A stretch of 64,000 bases of DNA from an uncultured Verrucomicrobiales bacterium (GTDB lineage Bacteria; Verrucomicrobiota; Verrucomicrobiia; Verrucomicrobiales; Akkermansiaceae): the NCBI GenBank assembly GCA_937951675.1, contig CALFBI010000001.1, positions 1 to 64,000 of the forward strand, in the 5' to 3' direction. Shown one piece after another: positions 15,160 to 24,107 of this stretch. Each line of letters opens with the position of its first letter. Position 1 is the stretch's first letter. The notes below the pieces were generated by a model that saw only the letters and a list, made by a program, of their open reading frames with translations, was not told the origin of the DNA and searched no databases. Made by a program: the position numbers and the translations under genes.

Positions 15160-16074
15160 TTAAGATTTCTTCACTAATTCAGAGGTTTTGAAGTGCATTT
15201 TGGCAATTTTGGGCAGGATTTCGATCCCATGTTTCTCAACCATTTCCTGTGCGGATTCCACGACTCCTGGTCCTGCTCCCTTTTTTAAATCCACGCCGCT
15301 TTTCTCCGAAGTTTCTCGAATCCAATCAAGAAACCTCTCGCGAGCTAGAATCGAAGCCGCTGCAACAGCGAGATCACTTTCAGCTTTGGTGCGCTGCCGC
15401 AATTCCAGCTCGACCCCTTGTTTCGCAAGTGCCGTCTGGAGAACACGAGGGTTCGCAAACTGATCGCTGAGCGCGTATTGACACTTCGGAGCTCGTTCAT
15501 ACAGGGACTCGATAACACGGGCATGCCCCCACGCCAAAAGGCGATTTAAGTTCGAAAATGAATCATAAAGCTCATTATACCGTTCGGGCCCGATCGAGAC
15601 GAGATGATGATGCACTCCCTGCGTTGCGCGGATCAATCCGGCTAACTTCGCAATACGTTGAGCTGAAGTGATTCTTTTACTATCCATTACTCCGGCATCT
15701 AATAAAGAGCGCGTCGCTTGGGCATCGGTGTAAACTCCTGCGATCACAAGAGGGCCTAGGAAGTCCCCTTTCCCACTCTCATCAACCCCAATATGAGGGT
15801 CGAACATTTCAGGTTGATTGGCTTCTTCGTAACCTAACTTCGCTTCGCCTAAGATTTCAGGCTCGAGAATGAAGCGCACAAAGTCCTCCGTCCCTCCTCC
15901 TTGCACGAGCACTTTAGGTCCTTTTTCGTAAACCGTGACATTAAGTTTCCCTTTCTTTGCGGAAAACACCGCGTAAGGTCTCTCCTGAAAATCATAATCC
16001 GCTGTTACAAGAATTTGACGCAATTTCTCGACATCTTCTAGTTTGAGTGGAGAGGTGTATGTGGTGATGCCCAT
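15160..16074 (-). CDS. rnhC: Ribonuclease HIII
   Basis: 304 residues from an ATG at 16074; the longer open frame to 16212 would run through the divergent mutY start and adds a non-conserved leader. The N-terminal TBP-like substrate-binding domain (about 1-95) separates RNase HIII from HII. The catalytic domain begins at GVDESGKGDFLGPLVIAGVY with the first Asp-Glu pair of the DEDE active site, with further acidic residues at GVMDSKRI and KAESDLAVAAASILAR. The enzyme removes RNA from RNA/DNA hybrids. It is separated from mutY by only 39 bases, which must hold both promoters. Confidence 0.9.
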   Translation of the reverse strand: MGITTYTSPLKLEDVEKLRQILVTADYDFQERPYAVFSAKKGKLNVTVYEKGPKVLVQGGGTEDFVRFILEPEILGEAKLGYEEANQPEMFDPHIGVDESGKGDFLGPLVIAGVYTDAQATRSLLDAGVMDSKRITSAQRIAKLAGLIRATQGVHHHLVSIGPERYNELYDSFSNLNRLLAWGHARVIESLYERAPKCQYALSDQFANPRVLQTALAKQGVELELRQRTKAESDLAVAAASILARERFLDWIRETSEKSGVDLKKGAGPGVVESAQEMVEKHGIEILPKIAKMHFKTSELVKKS

Positions 16075-16113
16075 CAGGCTTATGAACATGCCTAAAAGAA
16101 AAATTGCTGTCGA

Positions 16114-17160
16114 ATGAAAGAATTTCCTCCTCCCAAAAAAAAGAAGCCTGGAGTTCTTCATTCTCTGCAAGACCCTCCCGCTTTTCGAAAAGCGCTCACC
16201 AAGTGGTTTCATCGAACTCAGAAGAATTACCCTTGGCGTCAGACGACTGACCCCTATGCCATTCTCGTTTCAGAAGTAATGCTCCAACAAACGACGGTGA
16301 AGTCGGTGATTGCAAATCGACGCTACGAGCTCTTTTTAGAAGCGTTTCCTCATGTCGAAGCGTTGGCCGCAGCTTCTGAAGAGCAGATCCTCCGAGCCTG
16401 GGAAGGGCTAGGCTATTATAGGCGCGTTCGTAATCTTCAAAAAACAGCACAAGCGGTGCTCAGCGAGCATGAAGGCACCTTTCCAAAAAACGTTCCCGAG
16501 CTCCTCGCGCTCCCGGGGGTTGGGCCTTACACCTCTGCCGCGGTTGCTTCTTTTGCCGACGACCAACTTGTTCCGCTTGTAGACGGGAATGTGGCTCGCG
16601 TCTTTGCGAGAATCTTTGATGACTCCACTGAAATTGATTCCCCTCAAGGAACCAGACAGCTTTGGGAGTGGGCAAGAGCCTTAACAAAAGGAAGTCAACA
16701 CGGAGGAAGAAGCTATAACGCCGCGTTAATGGAGCTTGGTCAGCAAATATGCACCCTTAAAGCGCCGCAATGTCACGATTGCCCGGTGAGGGATTTCTGC
16801 CAATGTTCTGCCCCCGGCACCTTACCCCGCAAGAAACAAAAACGCGCCATCCTCGCCATTGAAGAACATGCGCTCTGGCACATCAAGGGGAACACGATTC
16901 TCCTAGCCCAGCCGACAGGAGGCCGGCGAGAAGGCTTCTGGCAGCTCCCTCTTCGGGAAGCAGAAACACTTGCTCATCTCGACCCTGTAGACCAAAGTAA
17001 ATACACCATTACTCATCACCGAGTCCAAGTTTCGGTCTACGATATGAGAGGCCAACCCAAGCTTGATCTTCAAAATAATGAAGAGTGGGTTCCTTTGGAA
17101 AACCTGGATCAAATCCCCATTTCTACCCCTTATCGGAAAATCATTCAGAGGCTTTCCTAA
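16114..17160 (+). CDS. mutY: A/G-specific adenine glycosylase MutY
   Basis: 348 residues. The catalytic Glu is E54 in SEVMLQQTTV, the helix-hairpin-helix is LPGVGPYTSAA (133-143) with the catalytic Asp D157 in LVDGNVARV. The [4Fe-4S] cluster ligands are C213, C220, C223 and C229 (C-X6-C-X2-C-X5-C). The C-terminal NUDIX-like domain that reads 8-oxoG is present (about 240-348, GFWQLPLREAE). It removes A opposite 8-oxoG. The gene is followed by a strong hairpin at 17214. Confidence 0.95.
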   Translation: MKEFPPPKKKKPGVLHSLQDPPAFRKALTKWFHRTQKNYPWRQTTDPYAILVSEVMLQQTTVKSVIANRRYELFLEAFPHVEALAAASEEQILRAWEGLGYYRRVRNLQKTAQAVLSEHEGTFPKNVPELLALPGVGPYTSAAVASFADDQLVPLVDGNVARVFARIFDDSTEIDSPQGTRQLWEWARALTKGSQHGGRSYNAALMELGQQICTLKAPQCHDCPVRDFCQCSAPGTLPRKKQKRAILAIEEHALWHIKGNTILLAQPTGGRREGFWQLPLREAETLAHLDPVDQSKYTITHHRVQVSVYDMRGQPKLDLQNNEEWVPLENLDQIPISTPYRKIIQRLS

Positions 17161-17213
17161 ATCCTACTTCATTTCAGCCTTGCCTCCAGATAAGTAAAAC
17201 GCTCACATTAGGT

Positions 17214-17285
17214 TAGGTAGTAGCGGATTTTTTAGAAGCGTCGATTCCCCCATTCTTCTAAAAAACTGCTGCTACCTATTTTTTT
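17214..17285 (+). terminator. Long imperfect hairpin terminator after mutY
   Basis: Bases 17214-17238 and 17255-17278 pair as an almost complete 24-bp stem (two mismatches and one bulge) with a 16-base loop, followed by seven T. Most terminators in this window have 10-12-bp stems, so this one is unusually long. Confidence 0.75.
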
Positions 17286-17351
17286 GATTTATCAACCGCA
17301 TCGCAGCCTTGCTTGATTTCTCCCAACTTGTTTGAATCAGGCTTCAGTTCT

Positions 17352-18248
17352 ATGAAAAAAGCTTTCCTCTTAGGGGCTGGTCTTGGGACAAGACTTCGCC
17401 CGATGACTCATGTGGTGCCCAAACCACTCATCCCTGTCTTCCACCGGCCCTTGATCACCTACACCATGGATCAGTGCTTAGCTTTAGGGATCGAGGAGAT
17501 CGCAATTAATACTCATCATCTTCCCGAGTGCTGGCCAGAAGCCTTCCCGGAAGGGTCATACCGTGGAATCCCACTTCACTTTTTTCATGAAGAAACCCTT
17601 CTCGAAACGGGAGGGGGGATCAAAAACATTGAATCCTGGATCGATGGAGATGATCTGCTGGTGATGAATGGGGATATTCTCTCCACCCTTGACCTCGCCT
17701 CCCTCATCAAGGTCCATGAGAGTGGTTCTAATATCGCCACTCTTGGTCTTCGGAGTGAAGGGCCACACTGTAATGTCGCTCTAGAAAACGAGCAGGTAAT
17801 CGATATGCGACACGCAAGAGGTATTCACCCTGGAACCCATCAATTCACCGGTATTTATTGCCTTTCTGCAGAAATTCTTTCCATGATTCCGGCCCATGAA
17901 AAGGTTTCCATTGTCCCAGCCTTTCTCGAATTAGCAAAGCTCGGGCAAATAGGAGGCCACCTTCTCGATGAGGGTGACTGGCTCGACCTTGGGACAAGAG
18001 AAACCTATCTTGCAGTCCATCAACGTTCGGACTTAGGCCCTGCGATTCATCCTTCCGCCCTTTTAGGGGCGGACGCTCTTATTTCCAATAGCGTCATTGG
18101 GCCAAATTGCAAAATTGGAGAACGGGCTCAACTTAAAGACTGCCTTCTGTGGCCAAATGCGCAAGTTGCTGCCGATGCGGTATTGACAAATTGTATTATT
18201 CATTCCTCCAATGTTATTTCAGGTCAATCTGACCATTCCGATTTATAA
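17352..18248 (+). CDS. NDP-sugar nucleotidyltransferase, MurU-like
   Basis: 298 residues from the ATG at 17352 (an in-frame start at 17313 is less likely). The N-terminus MKKAFLLGAGLGTRLRPMT is the nucleotidyltransferase signature, followed by PKPLIPVFHRPLI and LLVMNGDIL, the metal-binding Asp region. The C-terminal 60 residues (AIHPSALLGADALISNSVIG and on) are left-handed beta-helix hexapeptide repeats. The next gene, 17 bases on, is a kinase of the AmgK type. AmgK and MurU together turn MurNAc into UDP-MurNAc in peptidoglycan recycling, so MurU is the best guess. Pseudomonas MurU lacks the hexapeptide tail; a mannose- or glucose-1-phosphate specificity remains possible. Confidence 0.7.
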   Translation: MKKAFLLGAGLGTRLRPMTHVVPKPLIPVFHRPLITYTMDQCLALGIEEIAINTHHLPECWPEAFPEGSYRGIPLHFFHEETLLETGGGIKNIESWIDGDDLLVMNGDILSTLDLASLIKVHESGSNIATLGLRSEGPHCNVALENEQVIDMRHARGIHPGTHQFTGIYCLSAEILSMIPAHEKVSIVPAFLELAKLGQIGGHLLDEGDWLDLGTRETYLAVHQRSDLGPAIHPSALLGADALISNSVIGPNCKIGERAQLKDCLLWPNAQVAADAVLTNCIIHSSNVISGQSDHSDL

Positions 18249-18265
18249 CGAACGATTCAAAGTCT

Positions 18266-19222
18266 ATGGGTGCTAACTTACTGCTGACCGCCATTCGCCA
18301 ACACCTCAAACTCCCTCCAACACACTCTGTGATTATGGAGCCGATCAAGAAAGGAGGGTCTGGGCGAACCATTATGAGACTCAAGCCAGAAGGACACATT
18401 CCTTTCATTGGCATTCACTACACTCTCGATCGATCTGATAATGCCAATTTTCTACCTGTTGCTCATTTTTTAAAAAACAAAGCGAAGCTTCATGTCCCCG
18501 AGGTCATTTATGATAATACCAAAGAACACCTCGCCATTGTGGAAGATCTGGGGAATGATGACCTCATTAGCCTGAAAGACGAGCCTTTCGAAGTTCGCGA
18601 ACCTTATTATCGTTCCGCCTTTGAGCAGCTTGATAAACTTTTCTATACCCGTCCTCCCAAGGATTTCGAACTTCAGCCCCCTTTTAATGCTGAGCTTTAT
18701 CAATGGGAACAAGACTACTTCATTGAACATTTCGTCGAAGAATACCTCGGACTTAATGGAGAAGAGCTTCGTCAAAACGAAGAGCTGAAATCTTTGCGAG
18801 AGAGATTAGGGACTTCGGCTCGGAACTTGGTTCATCGTGATTTCCAATCCCAAAACTTGATTCTTAAGGATGGCAAATCATGGATCATCGACTTCCAAGG
18901 ACTTCGACTTGGAAGACAAGAATATGATTTAGCCTCTTTGATCTATGATCCTTACCTTAATCATTCCGTTGACGAGCAGGCTCGCCTCCTCGCTCTTTGG
19001 GAAGAGATCACAGAAGAAGAGCCCCTCTCTCAAATCCTTGCAGAATGTGCTACTCAGCGCCTCATGCAAGCCCTTGGCGCCTATGGAAAACTCTCCGCGA
19101 AGGACCCTTGGTTCCTCCAACACATTCCTACCGCCTGCCGACTTTTGACTGATGTTGTAAAGGGCAGCTCTTTAGAGCCTGTCTTATCGCCCTATCTCAA
19201 AAATCTCCCCCTTAAAGATTGA
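18266..19222 (+). CDS. Aminoglycoside-phosphotransferase-fold sugar kinase, AmgK-like
   Basis: 318 residues. The kinase core is seen in NLVHRDFQSQNLIL (catalytic Asp in HRD) and SWIIDFQGLRLGRQEYDLAS (metal-binding Asp), the same pattern as in AmgK (HRDF..NL, IDFQ). An N-terminal lobe with KKGGSGRTIMRL precedes it. In Pseudomonas AmgK phosphorylates MurNAc and GlcNAc at C1 for the partner MurU. Here it follows a MurU-like gene at 17 bases and overlaps the following membrane-protein gene by 4 bases, supporting one operon. Confidence 0.7.
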   Translation: MGANLLLTAIRQHLKLPPTHSVIMEPIKKGGSGRTIMRLKPEGHIPFIGIHYTLDRSDNANFLPVAHFLKNKAKLHVPEVIYDNTKEHLAIVEDLGNDDLISLKDEPFEVREPYYRSAFEQLDKLFYTRPPKDFELQPPFNAELYQWEQDYFIEHFVEEYLGLNGEELRQNEELKSLRERLGTSARNLVHRDFQSQNLILKDGKSWIIDFQGLRLGRQEYDLASLIYDPYLNHSVDEQARLLALWEEITEEEPLSQILAECATQRLMQALGAYGKLSAKDPWFLQHIPTACRLLTDVVKGSSLEPVLSPYLKNLPLKD

Positions 19223-20577
19223 ATTATTACCACATCGCACGAGCCCTTATTTTCCTTCTTGTCTTCACTTTAGGGCTCATTGGATTGTTCCTCGCTGAGC
19301 ATCATCCTACCTGGAAAGCTCAAGAAAGAACATGGGTGCATCGCAGCACTGTCGAATACCCAAAAAGCGAGATCAAATCCTCGCATAAAAGCCTCCTCAC
19401 CTTCGAAAAGCAAAATGCTGGGGCGCCTTCGCTGGCCCAGATTTTTGCCCTCACTGATGACCCAGATCGGGTTTTCGAGAGTATCCCACTAAGCCCTGTG
19501 GACTGGGCCGTGACCCTGCGTCGCATTCAAGCAAAAGGGATCAAGCACCTCGCCATTCTCCCGCAGATGAGCTGGCCTGAACCAAGTGAGATTACAATCA
19601 GCTCACTAGAAGCCAGTCTAGCCCCTTTCTCCTCGGTGACGCTTGGGCTTGATCTCTCACAAAAATATGAAGAAACACCTCCCCCAAAATGGCTTCAAGA
19701 GAGTCTTCTAAAACCTGCACAAATTCAAGGAGACCTCTCACGCCTCCTTCAGGTCAATCATATCGAGACGCCTCCTGCTACCACTTCCCTCTCTAATATC
19801 TCCTACGGCTTTGTCGCACTTGAGAATAGAAACCTTGAGGACCCCTTCGCGCCCTTCCCTCTCCTAGTCCGATGGGGAGATGCACTGGTCCCGTCCTTTC
19901 CTCTCATGGCCCGAATGAAAGAGCTCGGCCTTTCTCCAGCAGAAATTAAAGGAACCCTCGGCGAAATATTAACCTTAGGAGACTCTGGGATCACGATGCC
20001 TCTCGACCTTAATGGCTGTTACCCTCAAGTCGCCCCTCCTAGAAACTTACTTCCGCCTCTTGCTCTCGAATCCCTTATCTTATCTGATGATGAGCAATAC
20101 CCCACTCAAAAAGCATGGATTGTCGACCGAAGCCAACACTCTTCTTCCCGAGGACCACTCAGCCAGCCCGGCGTTCTCGAAGCTTCCCTTCTCTCGATGG
20201 GGAATGACATCTCTAGCAAACCTCTCTATTACTACACTCCTCTAGGACTCACTTTTAATCTCTACCTCCTCTTTTCTTTCACTCTTTTAACCACCCTCTT
20301 TGTCACCTGGCCCATTGCGCTACGAGTGCTTGCGCATCTTTGCTGCCTTACCTTCCTCATGGTGCTCTTCGTGACCGTCGCGCGGTTTGGTTATCACTGG
20401 CATCTGGCTCTTCCTCACCTTATAGTCTTAAGTTCTGGTTTTGTTCTTTCTCTTTTCACTCGCTTCGACCACGAGGAAAAAGTTGAAAAGAAAACCGCTC
20501 GCCCCTCGAAAGCTTCGCAGACGCGGATGACACGTTTCGAAACTTCCGGAATCATCGACCTTAACGAACCAGATTAA
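19219..20577 (+). CDS. Membrane protein with extracytoplasmic CHASE2-like domain
   Basis: 452 residues from a TTG overlapping the preceding stop. One N-terminal transmembrane helix (about 8-26), a large extracytoplasmic region (about 27-335), then three hydrophobic helices (about 345-425) and a short cytoplasmic tail. Around residues 195-270 the order GFVALENRNLEDPFAPFPLL, then PSFPLMARMKELGL, fits CHASE2 sensory domains, whose usual form is also domain-then-three-helices; the match is by eye and weak. No kinase or cyclase output follows, so it would be a stand-alone sensor or structural protein. It is coupled to the kinase upstream and to argB downstream. Confidence 0.55.
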   Translation: MNYYHIARALIFLLVFTLGLIGLFLAEHHPTWKAQERTWVHRSTVEYPKSEIKSSHKSLLTFEKQNAGAPSLAQIFALTDDPDRVFESIPLSPVDWAVTLRRIQAKGIKHLAILPQMSWPEPSEITISSLEASLAPFSSVTLGLDLSQKYEETPPPKWLQESLLKPAQIQGDLSRLLQVNHIETPPATTSLSNISYGFVALENRNLEDPFAPFPLLVRWGDALVPSFPLMARMKELGLSPAEIKGTLGEILTLGDSGITMPLDLNGCYPQVAPPRNLLPPLALESLILSDDEQYPTQKAWIVDRSQHSSSRGPLSQPGVLEASLLSMGNDISSKPLYYYTPLGLTFNLYLLFSFTLLTTLFVTWPIALRVLAHLCCLTFLMVLFVTVARFGYHWHLALPHLIVLSSGFVLSLFTRFDHEEKVEKKTARPSKASQTRMTRFETSGIIDLNEPD

Positions 20578-21455
20578 TGATTTTATCTACTCCAACTGCT
20601 AAAGCCGCAGCCCTTACCGAAGCTCTTCCGTATTTGCAAAAATTCCGGGGACAGACGTTTGTGATCAAAATGGGTGGCTCTGCGATGGAAAACCCGGAGT
20701 TAGTGAAAGAAGTAATGCGCGACATCGTCTTCCTTGAAGTAGCTGGCATCAACCCCATCGTCGTCCATGGAGGCGGAAAAGCGATCTCGGCCGCGATGGA
20801 AAAATCAGGACTAGAAGCACAGTTCATTGGAGGCTTTCGAGTCACCTCTCCAGAAGCGATCGAGATCGTCGAACAAACACTCTCTAATGAACTCAACCCG
20901 AGCCTCGTTAACATGCTTAACGAGCATGAAGGGAAAGCAAAAGGGCTGAGTGGGCGCAAAGTCTTTCAAGCACAACGCATTCAAGGCAAAAACGAAGAAG
21001 GTCAACTCGTCGACATTGGAAGAGTTGGGGAATGCGTCAACTGCCTCACCCAAGAAATAGAAGATTTTCTTTCACAAGAAATCGTCCCAGTTATTTCTCC
21101 TTTAGGGAATGAAATTGGAACTCACAAAGCGCTCAATATTAATGCTGACCTTGCCGCTGCAGCTCTCGCTAAGTCTCTTGCTCCAGCCAAATTAATTTAT
21201 ATTTCTGATGTCCCAGGATTATTAAGTGACCCCTCTAACCCTGAGTCTCTTATCCAAAGCATCAACCGGCAAGATGCCGAAAACCTCATTGTAGACGGAA
21301 CCATCTCTGGTGGCATGATTCCTAAAATCACCTCTGCCATCGACGCCCTCAACGCTGGAGTGCAAAAAGCTCACTTCATTGACGGAAGAATTCCACACAC
21401 TCTACTTCTAGAGATTTTCACCAAATCCGGAATCGGGACCGAGGTCACCCTTTAA
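20577..21455 (+). CDS. argB: Acetylglutamate kinase
   Basis: 292 residues. FVIKMGGSAMENPEL is the ATP phosphate-binding loop, NPIVVHGGGKAIS the second glycine-rich loop, and LNINADLAAAALAKSL and SGGMIPKI the substrate- and ATP-binding C-terminal parts. Catalyses the second step of arginine synthesis, phosphorylation of N-acetylglutamate. The ATG shares its A with the stop of the previous gene (TAATG). argD and argF follow further downstream on the same strand, with two opposite-strand genes between. Confidence 0.95.
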   Translation: MILSTPTAKAAALTEALPYLQKFRGQTFVIKMGGSAMENPELVKEVMRDIVFLEVAGINPIVVHGGGKAISAAMEKSGLEAQFIGGFRVTSPEAIEIVEQTLSNELNPSLVNMLNEHEGKAKGLSGRKVFQAQRIQGKNEEGQLVDIGRVGECVNCLTQEIEDFLSQEIVPVISPLGNEIGTHKALNINADLAAAALAKSLAPAKLIYISDVPGLLSDPSNPESLIQSINRQDAENLIVDGTISGGMIPKITSAIDALNAGVQKAHFIDGRIPHTLLLEIFTKSGIGTEVTL

Positions 21456-21515
21456 AGGCAAACCTTTACTTCTAAAGAGCGCAGGATCTCTTACTAGGGC
21501 TCGCAAGAGAAGGGC

Positions 21516-22106
21516 CTATTTTTTGCGAATCGTTAGAACCAAATCCTCTGCTAGCGTTTTCAGAGCTGATTTGGCGTGGCTCGTTTTTGAAATATAGCCT
21601 AATGTTTTCGATTTAAAAGATCCCGCCCCTCTTAATCCTCCAGCAACAGATCTCGATTCGGCGTAAACGCGCTCTTTATCCAACAGCATCTCCGCCTCTG
21701 CACTCGCTCCACCATTATCTACGGGCACCGCGACAATCGAAGTGACCACATTTAGCCCCACATTGACTGTGTTAATCTTGGTGATGGCCGCTCTCACCAC
21801 CAGCACTCCTGAGGAAGGCTTTGATACGACTTGATAGTGTTTCGAAAAGGCTTCTTTTAGAGCTGTTTGATAATATGTGATTAATTCCCGGTTCACCGGA
21901 TTATCATCAGCTCTTAACTCCACTGGAGAGAGATAGACTTTCTTGATCTCCTGAAAATTGACGCCGCTTTTTTTATAACGCAGATCTTTTCCCTCATAAG
22001 AGAGCTGTTTTGTATTACTAATGAACCCAGATGAAGTCGGTTTTGTTGTAGCACAAGAAACCAACAGGGGCACGAAGAGTAAAAAGAGGAACCATTTCAT
22101 TTGCAT
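21516..22106 (-). CDS. DUF3313-like lipoprotein
   Basis: 196 residues. A lipoprotein signal peptide ends in LLVSC (MQMKWFLFLLFVPLLVSCA), so the mature protein is membrane anchored. The order SGFISNTKQLSYEGK, FQEIKKVYLSPVEL, then ALKEAFSKHYQVV, VVRAAITKI and a C-terminal ALKTLAEDLVLTIRK fits the DUF3313 family of small outer-membrane lipoproteins of unknown function. It follows the gene at 22127 on the same strand with a 20-base gap. Confidence 0.65.
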   Translation of the reverse strand: MQMKWFLFLLFVPLLVSCATTKPTSSGFISNTKQLSYEGKDLRYKKSGVNFQEIKKVYLSPVELRADDNPVNRELITYYQTALKEAFSKHYQVVSKPSSGVLVVRAAITKINTVNVGLNVVTSIVAVPVDNGGASAEAEMLLDKERVYAESRSVAGGLRGAGSFKSKTLGYISKTSHAKSALKTLAEDLVLTIRKK

Positions 22107-22126
22107 TAGAGGTTTGATGTTATTTT

Positions 22127-22702
22127 TTATTCCCCAAATAAATTTGAGCCGCCCGTCGCTTGTGTGGGATCGTCCTCCTTCACCAGGCGCGCTTCAAAAT
22201 CTGAAGTCTTAGATAAACTCTCAAAAATTTGGCTTCGAAGAACAAGATCAAAAGCCTGTTGAACCGTTTGATGGTATTCCTGATACGCTTTGTCTTTGTC
22301 AGACTTTTCCGCAAAGGTCTCGGAGGTCTCTTTATTCAAGGCCCTCACTTCTTTGGAAGTGTTATATTCATACAGATCATACTCCCACTGCTCGAGGAAC
22401 CACTTTCCTACATGAGCTCTAATTTCATCATCACTCAGAGGCTCATAAAAGCGCGGAGACTCTTCTCTCAACTGATTCGGAAGAGACTCATAACCTTCGG
22501 GAGAATTGAAATAAACCGAAAGCTTGAAATCGCGAGCCACCTCAACCGCAAAACCATAAATAAAAGTCCTGGGCTCATCTTCTACAAACTGCCCTACCAC
22601 CGTCTCTAAAAACTCCTGCATTCGAATCACCAGAGATTGGTCAACTTCTACGACAGTTCTCCGGTCATGAGGTTGAACAGATTGATCGAATTCCGATATC
22701 AT
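22127..22702 (-). CDS. Cytoplasmic protein of unknown function
   Basis: 191 residues without signal peptide or membrane segment. Acidic overall, with aromatic patches (EPRTFIYGFAVEVARDFKLSV, KWFLEQWEYDLYEYN) and a helical, charged C-terminal half. The middle is reminiscent of SUKH/DUF4303-type proteins in having a short hydrophobic strand then a Tyr/Trp-rich loop, but I cannot assign it. Divergent from argD; may be co-transcribed with the lipoprotein gene. Confidence 0.55.
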   Translation of the reverse strand: MISEFDQSVQPHDRRTVVEVDQSLVIRMQEFLETVVGQFVEDEPRTFIYGFAVEVARDFKLSVYFNSPEGYESLPNQLREESPRFYEPLSDDEIRAHVGKWFLEQWEYDLYEYNTSKEVRALNKETSETFAEKSDKDKAYQEYHQTVQQAFDLVLRSQIFESLSKTSDFEARLVKEDDPTQATGGSNLFGE

Positions 22703-22785
22703 GGGATCTTTCCTATCTTGATTTCATCACCGTGAGAAGACGAAAGACTTTTCAAAACGACTCTAAACCATTACTGATTCTCCCC

Positions 22786-24048
22786 ATGACGACTGCAGAA
22801 CGCTTCTCTTCATATATTCTCCCTACTTACGGACGGTTCCCGATCGTGCCAACAAAGGCGCGCGGATCTTATTTGTGGGATGAGAATGGAAAAGAATATC
22901 TCGATTTCTGCACCGGGATTGCGGTCTGCTCTCTCGGGCACTGCCATCCTGCTTTAACTCAAGCCATTCAAGAACAAGCGGCTACCCTGATGCATTGTTC
23001 GAATTTATATGAAATCCCTCAGCAAGGGGAGCTTGCCGAAATGATTGTTGAAGAATTCGTCGAGCTCCCTGGTAAGATTTTCTTTTCAAACTCAGGGGCT
23101 GAAGCCAATGACGGGCTCATTAAATTGGCACGTCGCTTTGGCTTAAATACTCCTGATCAAGATGGAGAGCCGCGCTTTGAGATGATCACCTGCCAAAGCT
23201 CTTTCCACGGCCGAACTCTAGGAGCGATGTCCGCCACGGCTCAGCCTAAAATCCATGAAGGTTTCGAGCCTCTCCTTCCTGGCTTCCGCTATGCAGAATT
23301 TAATCAGCTCGAAAGCGTCAAAGCGCAAATCACCGCAAAAACAGCGGCCATCTTAATCGAACCAGTCCAAGGTGAAGGCGGGGTCCATGTCGCGACTGCT
23401 GAATTTCTTCGAGGGCTCAAAGCTCTTTGTGAAGAAAAGAACCTTCTTCTCTTCTTCGACGAAGTGCAGTGTGGCTTCGGGAGAACTGGAGATCTGATGG
23501 GATGGCGCTCCATCGCACCAGAAGTCGAACCTGACGGGATTTCATGGGCGAAAGGAATGGGCGGAGGGTTTCCGATTGGTTGCTTCTGGGTTAATGATCG
23601 CCTCACAGGCACAGGGAACAAACAAAAATCGCTTTCAGGTCTTCTTTCCCCTGGCTCTCACGGTTCCACCTATGGAGGCAACCCTCTCGCTTGCGCCGCC
23701 GCATTAGCCGTTCTTAGAGAAATCAAAGGGAGCAAGCTTCCCTCCCAGGCCCGCGCCCTCAGCTCCGAAATCCAAAAAGAAATCACTTCTTGGAATCACC
23801 CGAGTATTGAAGGAGTCCGCGGTCTTGGACTCCTTCTTGGAATTGGTATTCGCCCAGACACTCTGACTCTTCCAGAGGGGTGCACTGCGGCTCTATTCAT
23901 CACAAAGGAGGCACTCAAAGAAGGGCTTCTCCTCGTCCCTGCAGGAGCCGACACGGTGCGTCTACTCCCGCCTCTCACTGTTTCACGAGAAGAAATCGCA
24001 CAGGCACTTCAAATCTTACGAAAAGTGCTCGATTCAGCTCAAAAATGA
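22786..24048 (+). CDS. argD: Acetylornithine aminotransferase
   Basis: 420 residues from the ATG at 22786; a GTG at 22732 would add a non-conserved leader. A class-III PLP aminotransferase: SGAEANDGLIKLARR, FHGRTLGAMSATAQPK, LLFFDEVQCGFGRTG (Asp binding the pyridine N) and DGISWAKGMGGGFPIG (the PLP lysine in AKGMGGG). It follows argB and precedes argF, so acetylornithine rather than another omega-amino acid is the likely substrate; dual use for succinyldiaminopimelate is common. Confidence 0.92.
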   Translation: MTTAERFSSYILPTYGRFPIVPTKARGSYLWDENGKEYLDFCTGIAVCSLGHCHPALTQAIQEQAATLMHCSNLYEIPQQGELAEMIVEEFVELPGKIFFSNSGAEANDGLIKLARRFGLNTPDQDGEPRFEMITCQSSFHGRTLGAMSATAQPKIHEGFEPLLPGFRYAEFNQLESVKAQITAKTAAILIEPVQGEGGVHVATAEFLRGLKALCEEKNLLLFFDEVQCGFGRTGDLMGWRSIAPEVEPDGISWAKGMGGGFPIGCFWVNDRLTGTGNKQKSLSGLLSPGSHGSTYGGNPLACAAALAVLREIKGSKLPSQARALSSEIQKEITSWNHPSIEGVRGLGLLLGIGIRPDTLTLPEGCTAALFITKEALKEGLLLVPAGADTVRLLPPLTVSREEIAQALQILRKVLDSAQK

Positions 24049-24107
24049 GCTTTCAAAAACTTCATACTTTCATTCTGAATGAGGTATGATTTCCTCCCCC
24101 CTTTCCT

